DNA from: DATGKD01 sp035294855
GTDB lineage: Bacteria; Actinomycetota; Acidimicrobiia; Acidimicrobiales; UBA8190
DNA: 23,609 bases
Direction of reading: 5' to 3'
Assembly: GCA_035294855.1 (NCBI GenBank)
Contig: DATGKD010000129.1
Location: 1-23,609 of the forward strand
Part shown: positions 1 to 7,910 of the stretch, in pieces
Layout of the letters: every line of letters begins with the position of its first letter
Numbering within the stretch: position 1 is the stretch's first letter
The notes under the pieces: generated by a model
The model's input: only the letters and a program-made list of their open reading frames with translations
Told to the model about the DNA's origin: nothing
The model's database searches: none
Position numbers and translations under genes: made by a program

Positions 1-850
1 GGTGTGCTCGTGGTCCGGGGCGCGGTCGTGTGCGGCGGCGATCGCCGCCTGGACCTGGTACTCACCGACGCGCCCTGCCCCCAGCACTGCGGCGAGAAGA
101 GCCGTGCCTTCGTCGATGAGCGCCCGGTCCCACGCCGCGCGGTCCTGCTCGGCGAGGGGCACGAGCTCGCCGTCGGCGTTGGTGCGCGCCGCTCGGCGCG
201 CTTCGGTGAGGAGCATGAGCGCGAGCAGACCCGAGACCTCGGGGTCGTCGGGGCGCGCGGCGCGCACGGCGCGGGCGAGCCGGATGGCTTCGCTCGACAG
301 GTCGCTGCGGACCAGCTCGGGTCCGCCGCTCGTGGCGTAGCCCTCGTTGAACAACAGGTACAGGACGTGGAGGACCGAGCGCAGGCGCTCGGGGATCTGG
401 TCGGACGGCGGCAGCGAGAAGCGCTCGCCCGAGGCGGCGATGGTCGCTTTCGCCCGGCTGATCCGTTGCGCCATGGTCGCCTCGGGCACGAGGAACGCGG
501 TGGCGATCTCGCGTGTGGTGAGCCCGCCCACGGCGCGCAAGGTCAGCGGGATCGCCGCCGCGGGGGTGAGCGACGGGTGACAGCACATGAACATCACCAC
601 GAGCGTGTCGTCGCGACCGGACGCCGGGTCGGGAGGGTGCGACGACCACGACGCCGCGAGGAGCTCCCGGCGGCGGCGTGCCTCGGCCTGGCGGTAGTGG
701 TCGGCCATCCTCCGCGACGCCACGCGCACGAGCCAGGCCCTCGGGTCCACCGGGATCCCGTCGCGGGGCCACGTGCCGGCCGCCGAAACGAGCGCCTCCT
801 GCACGGCGTCCTCGGCGGCGGCGAAGTCGCCGTAGCGACGGGCGCGCCAT
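1..850 (-). CDS. ECF42-type RNA polymerase sigma factor, C-terminus outside window, start disrupted
   Basis: Sigma-70-like ECF factor of the type paired with YciI/DGPF proteins; it would direct RNA polymerase to a small regulon. The conserved frame reads RRYGDFAAAEDAVQEAL (region 2), DPRAWLVRVASRRMADHYRQ (region 2.3-2.4), then GGLTTREIATAFLVPEATMA (helix-turn-helix, region 4) and the C-terminal extension with LHVLYLLFNEGYA and YQVQAAIAAAHDRAPD. The frame is open to base 1, so the remaining C-terminus lies outside. Oddity: this frame is entered directly from the TGA of the upstream yciI gene, with no ATG/GTG/TTG before the conserved region. An ATG at 850 with a good Shine-Dalgarno sequence (GAGGTG, 8 bases upstream) is one base out of frame, beside a GGG run at 840-842. 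Even after correction the N-terminus would be about 15 residues shorter than usual. It may be a frameshifted pseudogene, a sequencing indel, or a truncated factor. Family assignment is confident; the start is not. Confidence 0.8.
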
Positions 851-855
851 GGGAC

Positions 856-1254
856 TCACACCTCGGGGTCAGGGGCGCTCAGCACCTGGCGCACCTCGAT
901 GGGCTGACGGATGGGCCCCTTCGGCGAGGGCGCGGCGGAGGCCTGGGCGGCGATCTCGATGGCCCGTTCGAGCGACTCCACGTCGACCAGGCGGTAACCG
1001 GCGAGGAGCTCTTTCGATTCGGGGTACGGCCCGTCGGTCACCACCGGGGCGCCCGTGCCGTCGGCGACGACGAACTTGGCGAGCTCCGGCCCGGCAAGCC
1101 CCTGGGCGTCGACGAGCTCGCCGCGCTCGGTGAGCTCCTGGTTCAGTGCGTGCTGGAAGTCGATGTGGGCCTTTATGTCCTCGGGGGACCACTCCGTCAT
1201 CGGCTCGCAGCCCGACTCCACCTGGCCGTAGTTCTGCAGCAGCATGAATCGCAC
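856..1254 (-). CDS. YciI/DGPF-family protein, partner of the ECF sigma factor
   Basis: A protein of 132 residues starting at GTG (VRFMLLQNYG), with AGAAGGA as Shine-Dalgarno sequence just upstream. It matches the YCII-related fold: an N-terminal beta strand MLLQNYG, a central helix (HIDFQHALNQELTERGELVD), the DGPYPESKELLAGYRLV motif that corresponds to the DGPF signature, and a C-terminal IEVRQVL strand. Proteins of this family are typically encoded immediately before ECF42 sigma factors, as here, and are thought to act in the same response; their biochemical role is not firmly known. The gene ends in GTGTGA and the sigma frame follows with no gap, in the same reading frame. Confidence 0.85.
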   Translation of the reverse strand: MRFMLLQNYGQVESGCEPMTEWSPEDIKAHIDFQHALNQELTERGELVDAQGLAGPELAKFVVADGTGAPVVTDGPYPESKELLAGYRLVDVESLERAIEIAAQASAAPSPKGPIRQPIEVRQVLSAPDPEV

Positions 1255-1385
1255 CGTTGTCCATCCTTCTGTTCGGGTGCCGCCCCGTGGCGGCCACTCG
1301 TCGTCATGTCGGAGCTGCCGGCCCGTTCTCGACATCGTGGGCGATGGCGGGCCACATTTCTTCTTCTCGGGGCCGGCCGACGCGC

Positions 1386-2447
1386 CTATCCGGACGACGT
1401 CACCACGAAGGGCTGGTTGGCGGAGCCCTGGAGCGCCGCCGCCAGCTGGGCGCCGCTGAACGACGTGCCCGAGGTGGCGAAGACCGTGCCCAGGAAGCGG
1501 ACTGTGGCGGCGCGCACCGCGGCGGCCGTGGGCGTGGCCGCGACGAAGGTGCCCAGGTGGTCGCCGCCGGGCACGGTGAGCAACGCCTTCGGCATGTGCG
1601 CCGCGTCGTACGCCTGGGTGGAGAGCGTCAGGTTGTTGTACTGGTCCTCGTCGCCCACTGCCACCAGCAGTGCGCCGGGCACCGGGCTCGTGCCCCACGG
1701 GCCGGGCACGTCCGGGGGGATCTGGCCGGCCATGTTGACGTACGCCTTGATGCGGGGATCGGCGTAGGCAGGGTTGAGGGCGAGGATGGTGACCGCCGTG
1801 CCGCCGTCGGAGTGGCCGGCGACCACGATCTGCTTCGGGTTCACGGGTCCCGCCCGGCCGTCGAGCAACGACGACACGACGAAGGACAGGTCCCGCGCCT
1901 GCGCGGCGTAGTCCTGCACCGGTGTGCCGGGGAGCTCGGCCGCCGATCCGGGGCACTCGGGCGCGGCGACGAGGTACCCGGCGGCCGCCCACGCGTCGAG
2001 CAGGGGCTCGTAGGTCTCGGGCTCCACGTTCCACCCGTGGGCGAACACGACGAGGGGGAGGGGCCCGGTGAGCCCGACCGGACGGCGGATCACGGTGCGC
2101 ATGGTCCGGCTCGGGATCGAGGGCACCGAGCCGCGCGCCGGCGTGGGCCGGCTGGCGTCGACCAGCGTGAGCGTGGCGTCGCTCACCGCATAGGGCGGTC
2201 CGGGCGGCGGCTGCGTGGTGGTGGGCGCGGGGACGGTGGTGGTGGTCAGTGGCGGGGCCGTGGTCGCCGTCGGCACGTGCGGTCGCTGCGCCATGGTGCG
2301 CCCGGTGTCGGCGAGTGCGCGGTTCGACGGCGCGTCTGCGCCCGCCTGCCATGCGGCCAGCGCCGCTCCGGCCGCGACGGCAACGACCACGACCGCGGCG
2401 ATGGTTCGCCGTCGCCGGACCCGCGTCCGCCGTCGTGCGTGCTGCAT
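1386..2447 (-). CDS. Secreted or membrane-anchored alpha/beta hydrolase (chlorophyllase/PETase-like)
   Basis: 353 residues, ATG start with Shine-Dalgarno GAGGTGAT six bases upstream. The N-terminus is Arg-rich (QHARRRTRVRRRR) followed by a hydrophobic segment of about 18 residues (IAAVVVVAVAAGAALAAW), so the protein is exported and probably anchored. A Thr/Pro-rich linker (TTAPPLTTTTVPAPTTTQPP) leads to the catalytic domain. This has the oxyanion strand LPLVVFAHGWN, the nucleophile elbow GHSDGG (Ser), an acid candidate in GDEDQYN and the catalytic His in GGDHLGTF. The overall pattern resembles chlorophyllase-like or dienelactone-hydrolase-like esterases; the substrate cannot be read from the sequence. 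It is flanked by small genes of unrelated function and is probably its own transcription unit. Confidence 0.8.
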   Translation of the reverse strand: MQHARRRTRVRRRRTIAAVVVVAVAAGAALAAWQAGADAPSNRALADTGRTMAQRPHVPTATTAPPLTTTTVPAPTTTQPPPGPPYAVSDATLTLVDASRPTPARGSVPSIPSRTMRTVIRRPVGLTGPLPLVVFAHGWNVEPETYEPLLDAWAAAGYLVAAPECPGSAAELPGTPVQDYAAQARDLSFVVSSLLDGRAGPVNPKQIVVAGHSDGGTAVTILALNPAYADPRIKAYVNMAGQIPPDVPGPWGTSPVPGALLVAVGDEDQYNNLTLSTQAYDAAHMPKALLTVPGGDHLGTFVAATPTAAAVRAATVRFLGTVFATSGTSFSGAQLAAALQGSANQPFVVTSSG

Positions 2448-2596
2448 GGGATCACCTCGGGACCGACCGCCACCGTCGCCTCAGGCCACCAGCGCGCGCC
2501 GTCGGGCGTCACGATGGCCGCGGGCTGACCCGAGAGCTTAGGGACGCGATCGTCCGCGCCGGTGACGGGCGGCCGGATGTGACGAGCGGGGCGCGG

Positions 2597-2624
2597 CCCG
2601 CACACGTCAGGCGAAGCGTGCGGG
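2597..2624 (-). terminator. Possible hairpin after the first Cys-rich gene
   Basis: A 7-bp perfect inverted repeat, CCCGCAC and GTGCGGG, with a 14-base loop lies just past the stop of the 2869-2633 gene. There is no T-run, so it is a weak terminator candidate. Confidence 0.25.
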
Positions 2625-2632
2625 ATGCCGCG

Positions 2633-2869
2633 TCAGTTCACGATGCTGCGCAGCTCGTCGGGGACGAACACCGGGGCCGCCCGCAGCCGGGCGCGCATCG
2701 CCTGGTCGCAATGTGTGCAGCGCGTGCCCCGGGGGGTGATGCGGCACGCCATGACGCCGGCGAGGTGCGGGAGGTCGTACCCTTCGCACTCTTTGCCGTC
2801 GAGCTCGAGCGAGCAGTAGGCGACCTCGCCGTCGCGGTGCAGCACGAGGCACCCGTCGCAGATCAACAT
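2633..2869 (-). CDS. Small Cys/His-rich putative zinc-binding protein, paralogue 1
   Basis: 78 residues, starting at ATG with GGAG upstream (CGGAGAG-ATG). An in-frame start at 2989 exists, but the preceding residues are not conserved in the paralogue, so I chose 2869. It has seven Cys: C4 and C7 (LICDGC), then C19 (VAYC), C28 (KEC), C42 (MACR) and the knuckle CTHC at 51-54, with conserved H11 and H35. It aligns almost without gaps to the neighbouring gene at 3259-3074: C-x-G-x-LV-x-H-x-DG-x-VAYC, then C-x-G, PH, ACR and C-x-HC are shared. I do not recognise a named family. The pattern suggests a zinc-ribbon-like metal-binding fold. The C-terminus (PVFVPDELRSIVN) is unique to this copy. Function unknown. 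Confidence 0.6.
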   Translation of the reverse strand: MLICDGCLVLHRDGEVAYCSLELDGKECEGYDLPHLAGVMACRITPRGTRCTHCDQAMRARLRAAPVFVPDELRSIVN

Positions 2870-3073
2870 CTCTCCGTCACCTCGCTCGCCCCCCGGTCCC
2901 TCTGCCCTTCGCTGTCTGTGTGTCGTCCTTCGGCGGTTTGCACGAGGTATCGGCCGCTGCCGCTCCTCGATCGAGCAAGTCGTCAACAACGGATTCCCAC
3001 GGTGCGTGGCAACGACGCCAGATCGCCGCGCCGACGCGCGCTCATGGCGCGTGGGGCGCGCCCTCGACGAGCG

Positions 3074-3259
3074 TCAGGAGGTCGCCGCCGGCGTGCGGTT
3101 GCAGTGCGGGCACGAGTCGCGCGTCACGAGGCGGCACGCGAACGTCCCGCCTCGGTGTGGGCGTTCCACGCCGGTGCAGCGGCGCCCGGCGTGCTCTTCG
3201 GTGCAGTACGCGACCGTCCCGTCGCCATGGACGACCAACCGGCCCGCGCAGCTCCGCAT
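3074..3259 (-). CDS. Small Cys/His-rich putative zinc-binding protein, paralogue 2
   Basis: 61 residues, ATG start with GGGGG about 7 bases upstream. It is the tandem paralogue of the gene at 2869-2633. Shared positions are C4, H11, D13, G14, V16-A-Y-C19, C28, G30, P34-H35, A41-C42-R43 and the C-terminal C-x-H-C knuckle (CPHC). It lacks the second Cys of the first pair (Arg at position 7 where copy 1 has C7) and the C-terminal extension. It lies 138 bases downstream of dnaE2 on the same strand and could be read from the SOS transcript or from its own promoter. I know no function for this family; a structural or nucleic-acid-binding zinc ribbon is a guess. Confidence 0.55.
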   Translation of the reverse strand: MRSCAGRLVVHGDGTVAYCTEEHAGRRCTGVERPHRGGTFACRLVTRDSCPHCNRTPAATS

Positions 3260-3397
3260 GTCGTGCCCCCTCGTGCCGGGTTCGCCTACGTCGCCGACAC
3301 GTTCGGTTTCGATATCGGCGGGCGCGTCAGGTCTCTTGAATGGTGCAGGTCACGGGTCGGGTTGCGTGCGTCGGTCAGATCTGCACGGGACGTGATG

Positions 3398-6300
3398 TCA
3401 CCGGAAGTTCCGGGCGGGCGGGATCGGTACCGAGCCGAGGTCGAGCCGGCTGATCTTTTCGGCGACCACGCTCACCACGCCGTCGGTCCGTTCGATGCGA
3501 CCCCGCACGAGCAACGCCGGCGACCCCCGGGCCACGTGGCGCCAGCGCTCCCACGCGCCCGGCGAGCAGATGACGTTCACCATGCCGGTGTCGTCCTCCA
3601 AGTTCAAGAACACGGTGCCCTTGGCGCTCTCGGGACGCTGCCGATGCGTGACGACGCCTCCCACGAGGACCCTGCCGTCGGTCTCGGCGCCCACCAAGCG
3701 GCCTGCGGGGATGACGCCCAGGGCGTCGAGGTGGGGCCGCGCCAGCTCCACCGCGCTGGGGCCGGTGGTCAGTCCGGTGGCCCACATGTCCGCCTCCACC
3801 AACTCGAGCGGCGTGAGGTCGGGGAGCTCGGGGGCCTCTTCGCCGGACACGAGCCCGGGGAGCCGGTCGGGCGTGGCGAGAGCCAGGGGTCCCGCAGCCC
3901 ACAGGACCCGGCGCCGGCCGTGCATGTCGTGTGCCCCGTCGCGCGGCGCCAAGCCCTCGAGTGCGCCGGCGGTGGCGAGTGCTTCCAGGTGGGGGCGGCC
4001 CACCCCGGCCCGGCGCACGAGGTCCTCCACCGACGAGTACGGACGGCCGGCGGCGATGCGCTGGGCGAGCGGGTCGCCCACGCCGCGCACCGACGACACG
4101 CCGAGCCGCACCGTCGGCTGGCGGGTGCTGGCGCGGAGGGTCGGCGGAGGCGGGCCGTCGCCGTCCCACTCGAGTGTGGCATCCGCGTCGGACATGTCGA
4201 CGTGCGGTGGGGACACGGTGATGCCGTGCCGGCGCGCGTCGGTCACGAGCGACTGCGGCGACCAGAACCCCATGGGCTGCGCGTTGAGGAGGCCCGCGCA
4301 CAATGCCGCTGGGTAGTGCAGCTTCAGCCACGCGCTGGCGTACACGATGTAGGCGAAGGACACCGCGTGGCTCTCGGGGAAGCCGAAGTTGGCGAACGCG
4401 GTGAGCTTGTCGATGATCTGCTCCGCGGCCGCGCCGGTGATGCCGCGCTCGGCCATGCCCGACAGGAGGCGGCCGGACAGGCGCGCCATGCGGGTGCCCG
4501 AGCGTTTGGCGCTCATCGCCTGGCGCAGCTCGTCGGACTCCGCCGGGGAGAACCCGGCGGCGTCGATGGCGATCTGCATGAGCTGCTCCTGGAACAGCGG
4601 GACCCCCAGAGTCTTCTTGAGGGCGCGCTCGAGCAGCGGGTGCGGGGGATCGGGTGGCTCCTGGCCCTGACGCCTCCGGATGTAGGGGTGGACCGACCCG
4701 CCTTGGATGGGACCGGGACGGATGATCGCCACCTCGATGACGAGGTCGTCGAAGCACCGGGGCCGGATCCTCGGGAGCGTCGCCATCTGCGCCCGGCTCT
4801 CCACCTGGAACACCCCGACGGTGTCGGCCCGGCACAGCATGTCGTAGACGGCGTCCTCCTGGTCGATGGCCGCCAGGTCGACGTCCACGCCGTGCGCGTC
4901 GCGCACGAGGTCGACGGCGCGGTGCAGCGCGTCGAGCATGCCGAGCCCGAGGAGGTCGAACTTGACGAGGCCGGCTTGCGCGCAGTCGTCCTTGTCCCAC
5001 TGCAGGACGCTCCTCCCGGGGTGACGGGCCCACTCCACCGGGCAGACCTCGACGACCGGACGGTCGCACAGCACCATGCCCCCCGAGTGCAGGCCGAGGT
5101 GGCGCGGGAAGTCGAGGACGTCCTGTGCGAGGTGGGCCACGAGCGGGGGGAGCGGCCCGCCCTTGTCGAGCGGCTCCCCGCGGTCGACGGCCTTCGCCCA
5201 CGCGTCCACCTCGTCGACGCTGTGGCCGAGGGCTTTGCCCACGTCGCGGATGGCGGAGCGGGCGCGGTAGGTGATGACGTTGGCCACCTGCGCCGCGCAG
5301 TGCCGTCCGTAGCGGTCGTAGACGTAGGCGATGACCTCTTCTCGCCGACCGGACTCGATGTCGACGTCGATGTCGGGGGGGCCGTCGCGCTCGGGGGAGA
5401 GGAACCGCTCGAACAGCAGCCCGAGCGAGACGGCATCCGCGCGCGTGATGCCCAGCGCGTAACAGACCGCCGAGTTGGCGGCCGAACCGCGACCCTGGCA
5501 GTAGATGTCGTGGTGGCGGCAGAACTCCACGATGTCGAAGACGACGAGGAAGTAACCCGCGTACCCGAGCGAGTCGATCACTGTGAGCTCGTGGTCGATC
5601 TGGGCCCACGCGCCGGCGACGCGCTCGGCATGGCGCGGCCCGTAGCGCGCCTGCGCGCCGCGGTGGGTGAGCTCCACCAGCCAGCTCTGCTCGGTGTGAC
5701 CCGCCGGCACCCGGCAGTCGGGGAGCCCCGGGGCCAGCAGGTGGAGGTCGAAGGCGCACGCCTGCCCGATCTCGGCGGCGCGCTCCACGGCCCCGGGCCA
5801 CCGCGCGAACCTGCGCTCCTGTTCGGCTCCCGAGCGCAGACGCGCCGCGGCGGCGGGGGGGAGCCAGCCGTCGAGCTCCGCGAGAGGTCGACGCGCCCGC
5901 ACCGCGGCGAGCGCGGTGGCGAGCGGCCGGCGCTGGGCGGTGGCGTAGTGGACGTTGTTGGTGGCCACCACCTCCACCCCGCGCCGCACGGCGAGCTCGG
6001 CGAGGGCGTCGTTGCGGGCGGTGTCGAGCGGGTCGCCGTGGTCCCACAGCTCGACGGCGACATCTGACCGGCCGAACGCCTCCACGAGCCGATCGAGCTG
6101 GCGGGCTGCCGCGGCCGGTCCCGCCGCGGTGAGGGCGGCGGGAACGGCTCCCTTGCGGCAGCCGGTGAGGACCATCCAGTGCCCACCGCGACTGGGCCCA
6201 CTGGTGTTGGGCCCACTGGTGTTGGGCCCACTGGTGCCGGCACGGGAATGGTGGTGTGCCAGGTCCTGCAGCGTGCAGGTGGGTCGGCCCTTTTCCCCGC

Positions 6301-6643
6301 CGGCCAGGTGCGCCTCGGTGATGGCCCGGCTCAGGCGGGCGTACCCGGCGGGGTCGCGCGCCAGGATCACCAGGTGGGTGCCCGGGGGGTCGGGTACTCC
6401 GGAACGCTCGGTGCCGCGGCGCTCCTCGGTGAGGGTGAGCTCGGCCCCGAAGACCGTGGGCACCTCGAGGGCGCGGGCCGTCTGCGCGAAACGGACCACC
6501 CCGTACAGGCCGTCGTGGTCGGTGAGCGCCAGGGCACAGAGGCCCAGCCGGGCTGCCTCGGCGACGAGCTCCTCGGGATGGGAGGCGCCGTCGAGGAAGC
6601 TGAAGTTGGAGTGGCAGTGCAGCTCGGCGTACGGCGTCGTCAT
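3398..6643 (-). CDS. dnaE2: Error-prone DNA polymerase III alpha subunit DnaE2
   Basis: C-family DNA polymerase of 1081 residues, close to the usual DnaE2 length of about 1050-1100. It is the catalytic polymerase of the SOS mutasome and acts with ImuA and ImuB at the beta clamp for mutagenic lesion bypass. The ATG start gives MTTPYAELHCHSNFSFLDGA, the PHP domain; ALTDHDG follows near residue 40. The polymerase core has QGRGSAANS (about 383-391) and the catalytic aspartates PDIDVDIE (423-430). KFDLLGLGMLDALH lies further on. A C-terminal OB fold (GTVFLNLEDDTGMVNVI) precedes the end at NFR. A 15-bp tandem repeat encodes TSGPNTSGPNTSGP at about residues 137-150, in a loop after the PHP core. The gene starts 16 bases after the imuB stop and is surely co-transcribed with it. 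Confidence 0.95.
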   Translation of the reverse strand: MTTPYAELHCHSNFSFLDGASHPEELVAEAARLGLCALALTDHDGLYGVVRFAQTARALEVPTVFGAELTLTEERRGTERSGVPDPPGTHLVILARDPAGYARLSRAITEAHLAGGEKGRPTCTLQDLAHHHSRAGTSGPNTSGPNTSGPSRGGHWMVLTGCRKGAVPAALTAAGPAAAARQLDRLVEAFGRSDVAVELWDHGDPLDTARNDALAELAVRRGVEVVATNNVHYATAQRRPLATALAAVRARRPLAELDGWLPPAAAARLRSGAEQERRFARWPGAVERAAEIGQACAFDLHLLAPGLPDCRVPAGHTEQSWLVELTHRGAQARYGPRHAERVAGAWAQIDHELTVIDSLGYAGYFLVVFDIVEFCRHHDIYCQGRGSAANSAVCYALGITRADAVSLGLLFERFLSPERDGPPDIDVDIESGRREEVIAYVYDRYGRHCAAQVANVITYRARSAIRDVGKALGHSVDEVDAWAKAVDRGEPLDKGGPLPPLVAHLAQDVLDFPRHLGLHSGGMVLCDRPVVEVCPVEWARHPGRSVLQWDKDDCAQAGLVKFDLLGLGMLDALHRAVDLVRDAHGVDVDLAAIDQEDAVYDMLCRADTVGVFQVESRAQMATLPRIRPRCFDDLVIEVAIIRPGPIQGGSVHPYIRRRQGQEPPDPPHPLLERALKKTLGVPLFQEQLMQIAIDAAGFSPAESDELRQAMSAKRSGTRMARLSGRLLSGMAERGITGAAAEQIIDKLTAFANFGFPESHAVSFAYIVYASAWLKLHYPAALCAGLLNAQPMGFWSPQSLVTDARRHGITVSPPHVDMSDADATLEWDGDGPPPPTLRASTRQPTVRLGVSSVRGVGDPLAQRIAAGRPYSSVEDLVRRAGVGRPHLEALATAGALEGLAPRDGAHDMHGRRRVLWAAGPLALATPDRLPGLVSGEEAPELPDLTPLELVEADMWATGLTTGPSAVELARPHLDALGVIPAGRLVGAETDGRVLVGGVVTHRQRPESAKGTVFLNLEDDTGMVNVICSPGAWERWRHVARGSPALLVRGRIERTDGVVSVVAEKISRLDLGSVPIPPARNFR
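6194..6238 (-). repeat. Three 15-bp tandem repeats inside dnaE2
   Basis: Three consecutive copies of GGGCCCACTGGTGTT (plus strand; the third ends in GCC) at 6194-6208, 6209-6223 and 6224-6238. In the dnaE2 frame they encode repeated N-T-S-G-P units in a linker of the PHP region. The length is a multiple of three, so copy-number change keeps the frame. Confidence 0.9.
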
Positions 6644-6659
6644 CCGTCGTACCGCGGCA

Positions 6660-7817
6660 TCAGTCGTAGGTCCCCTCGAGCCACCAGCCACCCCGCTCGC
6701 GTGTGAGCAGGTGGGCGGTGCCCCCGGCCAGGACGACCTGCATGCGCGCCCGTCGCCGGCGGCCGCGCACCGACCACCACCGCTCGTCCGCCGGCCAGGG
6801 GCCGGCCCACTGGGTGACGTCCGCCCACGGCCCCTCCGACACCGACAGCCGGGCGGGCGCCGCCGAGGCCATGCCGGTACTCGTGACCTCGACGGGGTGC
6901 CCGGTCGCATCCTCGAGGAACGCGGCGAGGGGACGGGCGAGGACCAGCGCCGGCGCCGGCGCCGGGACCTGCCCCGGCCATGGCTCCTCGCCGGGTCCCG
7001 TCCCGGTTGCGGGCTGGGCCGGGTCGTCGCGGGCCCCGCCCCAGGGCACGAGGCGGGCCCGTTCGGCCGGGCCTCGGCCCCCTTGCAGCCGCGCCCGGAG
7101 CACCGCCTCGGGGTGGAGCAGGCCCCTGACCTGGGAGACAGCACGCGCCGCCCGGGCGTCGGCATCCGCCCGGTCTCCCCAGAACCCCTGCTGGCGGGCT
7201 CCTTCCTGGTGGACGGTGGTCGTGCCGGCGGGCTTCTCGGCGAGGCCGAGCCTGCGCACTCGGCTCTCCCCGGGGGCGAACAGGCGAGCTCCCGGCAGCT
7301 CGCCCTCGAGCCCCCGGGCCACCCGGTGGCACGCCACGCCGTCGGTCCCGAAGCGGGCGAGGACATGCGGCGTGGGAAGCGCGGCGAACCGCCCCAGGGT
7401 GCGGATCCCGAGGCGGACGAGCAGGTCGGCGAGCTCGGGCTGGTCGAGGGTCGCCACCGGCCACGGGGCCAGGAAGTCGGGGGTCCGCCCGGGTGGGACG
7501 ACGACCGGCGCGCCTCCGGGCTCGACCTCGAGCGCGCTGCGGGCCGCCAGGGTGGCGGCGAACAGCCCGTCGGCCACCCCGACGCCGGGGCTCTCGGCTT
7601 GGGCCGCCCGCGTGGCCAGGCGCGCCACGGCCTCGTCCCCCCCGAAGTACCGGGAGGGCCCGCGGGTCGGCACGGCGCACACCCCCGGCCGCACCGGGTC
7701 GACCCGGGCCGCGAACTCGCCCAGGGCCGCCACCACCTGACCGAACGCCCGTGCTTCCCGGCCGTGCTCCTCCTCGTGGAGGAGCCGGGGGCACCAGACG
7801 ACGAGGAGTCGCTCCAT
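6660..7817 (-). CDS. imuB: ImuB, Y-family polymerase-like mutasome hub, unusually short
   Basis: 385 residues, ATG start with AAGGAAG upstream. ImuB is a catalytically inactive Y-family homologue that links ImuA, DnaE2 and the beta clamp. Recognisable in order: strand LLVVWCP (4-10), PTRGPSRYFGG (50-60), VGVADGLFAA, a helix-hairpin-helix-like LADLLVRLGIRTLGRFAALP (130-149), the clamp-motif region QQGFWG (209-214), LQGGRGPAERARLVPWG, PAPALVLARPL and the ending WWLEGTYD, typical of actinobacterial ImuB. Mycobacterial ImuB is about 525 residues. Here the stretch between WCP and the GREARAF helix is about 55-60 residues shorter, and about 90-100 residues corresponding to the little-finger domain are missing between GLEGELPGARLF and QQGFWG. 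The clamp motif reads QQGFW where I expect Q-L-x-(F/L)-W. The gene starts 89 bases after the imuA stop. Confidence 0.9.
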   Translation of the reverse strand: MERLLVVWCPRLLHEEEHGREARAFGQVVAALGEFAARVDPVRPGVCAVPTRGPSRYFGGDEAVARLATRAAQAESPGVGVADGLFAATLAARSALEVEPGGAPVVVPPGRTPDFLAPWPVATLDQPELADLLVRLGIRTLGRFAALPTPHVLARFGTDGVACHRVARGLEGELPGARLFAPGESRVRRLGLAEKPAGTTTVHQEGARQQGFWGDRADADARAARAVSQVRGLLHPEAVLRARLQGGRGPAERARLVPWGGARDDPAQPATGTGPGEEPWPGQVPAPAPALVLARPLAAFLEDATGHPVEVTSTGMASAAPARLSVSEGPWADVTQWAGPWPADERWWSVRGRRRRARMQVVLAGGTAHLLTRERGGWWLEGTYD

Positions 7818-7849
7818 CGCCGCTTCCTTCACTGTTCTATCTGTCTGTC

Positions 7850-7910
7850 CTGTTTCCCTCTGGGCTGTTTCTCTCGAGGCTGTTTCTCTCTGTGGCTGTT
7901 CCTGCCTCAG
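7850..7910 (-). repeat. 15-bp tandem repeats in the imuA-imuB spacer
   Basis: On the plus strand CTGTTTCCCTCTGGG (7850-7864), CTGTTTCTCTCGAGG (7865-7879) and CTGTTTCTCTCTGTG (7880-7894) follow each other, with a diverged fourth unit from 7896. On the transcribed strand this is purine-rich. In the imuB frame, which is open upstream of its ATG, the units would encode repeated x-x-R-E-T. Confidence 0.8.

Noticed and set aside
2870..3073. N-terminal extension of the first Cys-rich protein up to 2989
   Set aside because: The extra residues are Arg-rich and not shared with the paralogue, and a ribosome-binding site stands at the 2869 start.
2249..6067. Very long open frame on the plus strand opposite dnaE2 (over 1200 codons)
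   Set aside because: GC-rich coding DNA leaves antisense frames open. Its translation is Arg/Gly/Ala/His-rich with no family motif, while the minus strand encodes a full DnaE2.
7850..7910. Spacer repeats as a CRISPR array
   Set aside because: Units are 15 bp, directly adjacent with no spacers and degenerate.
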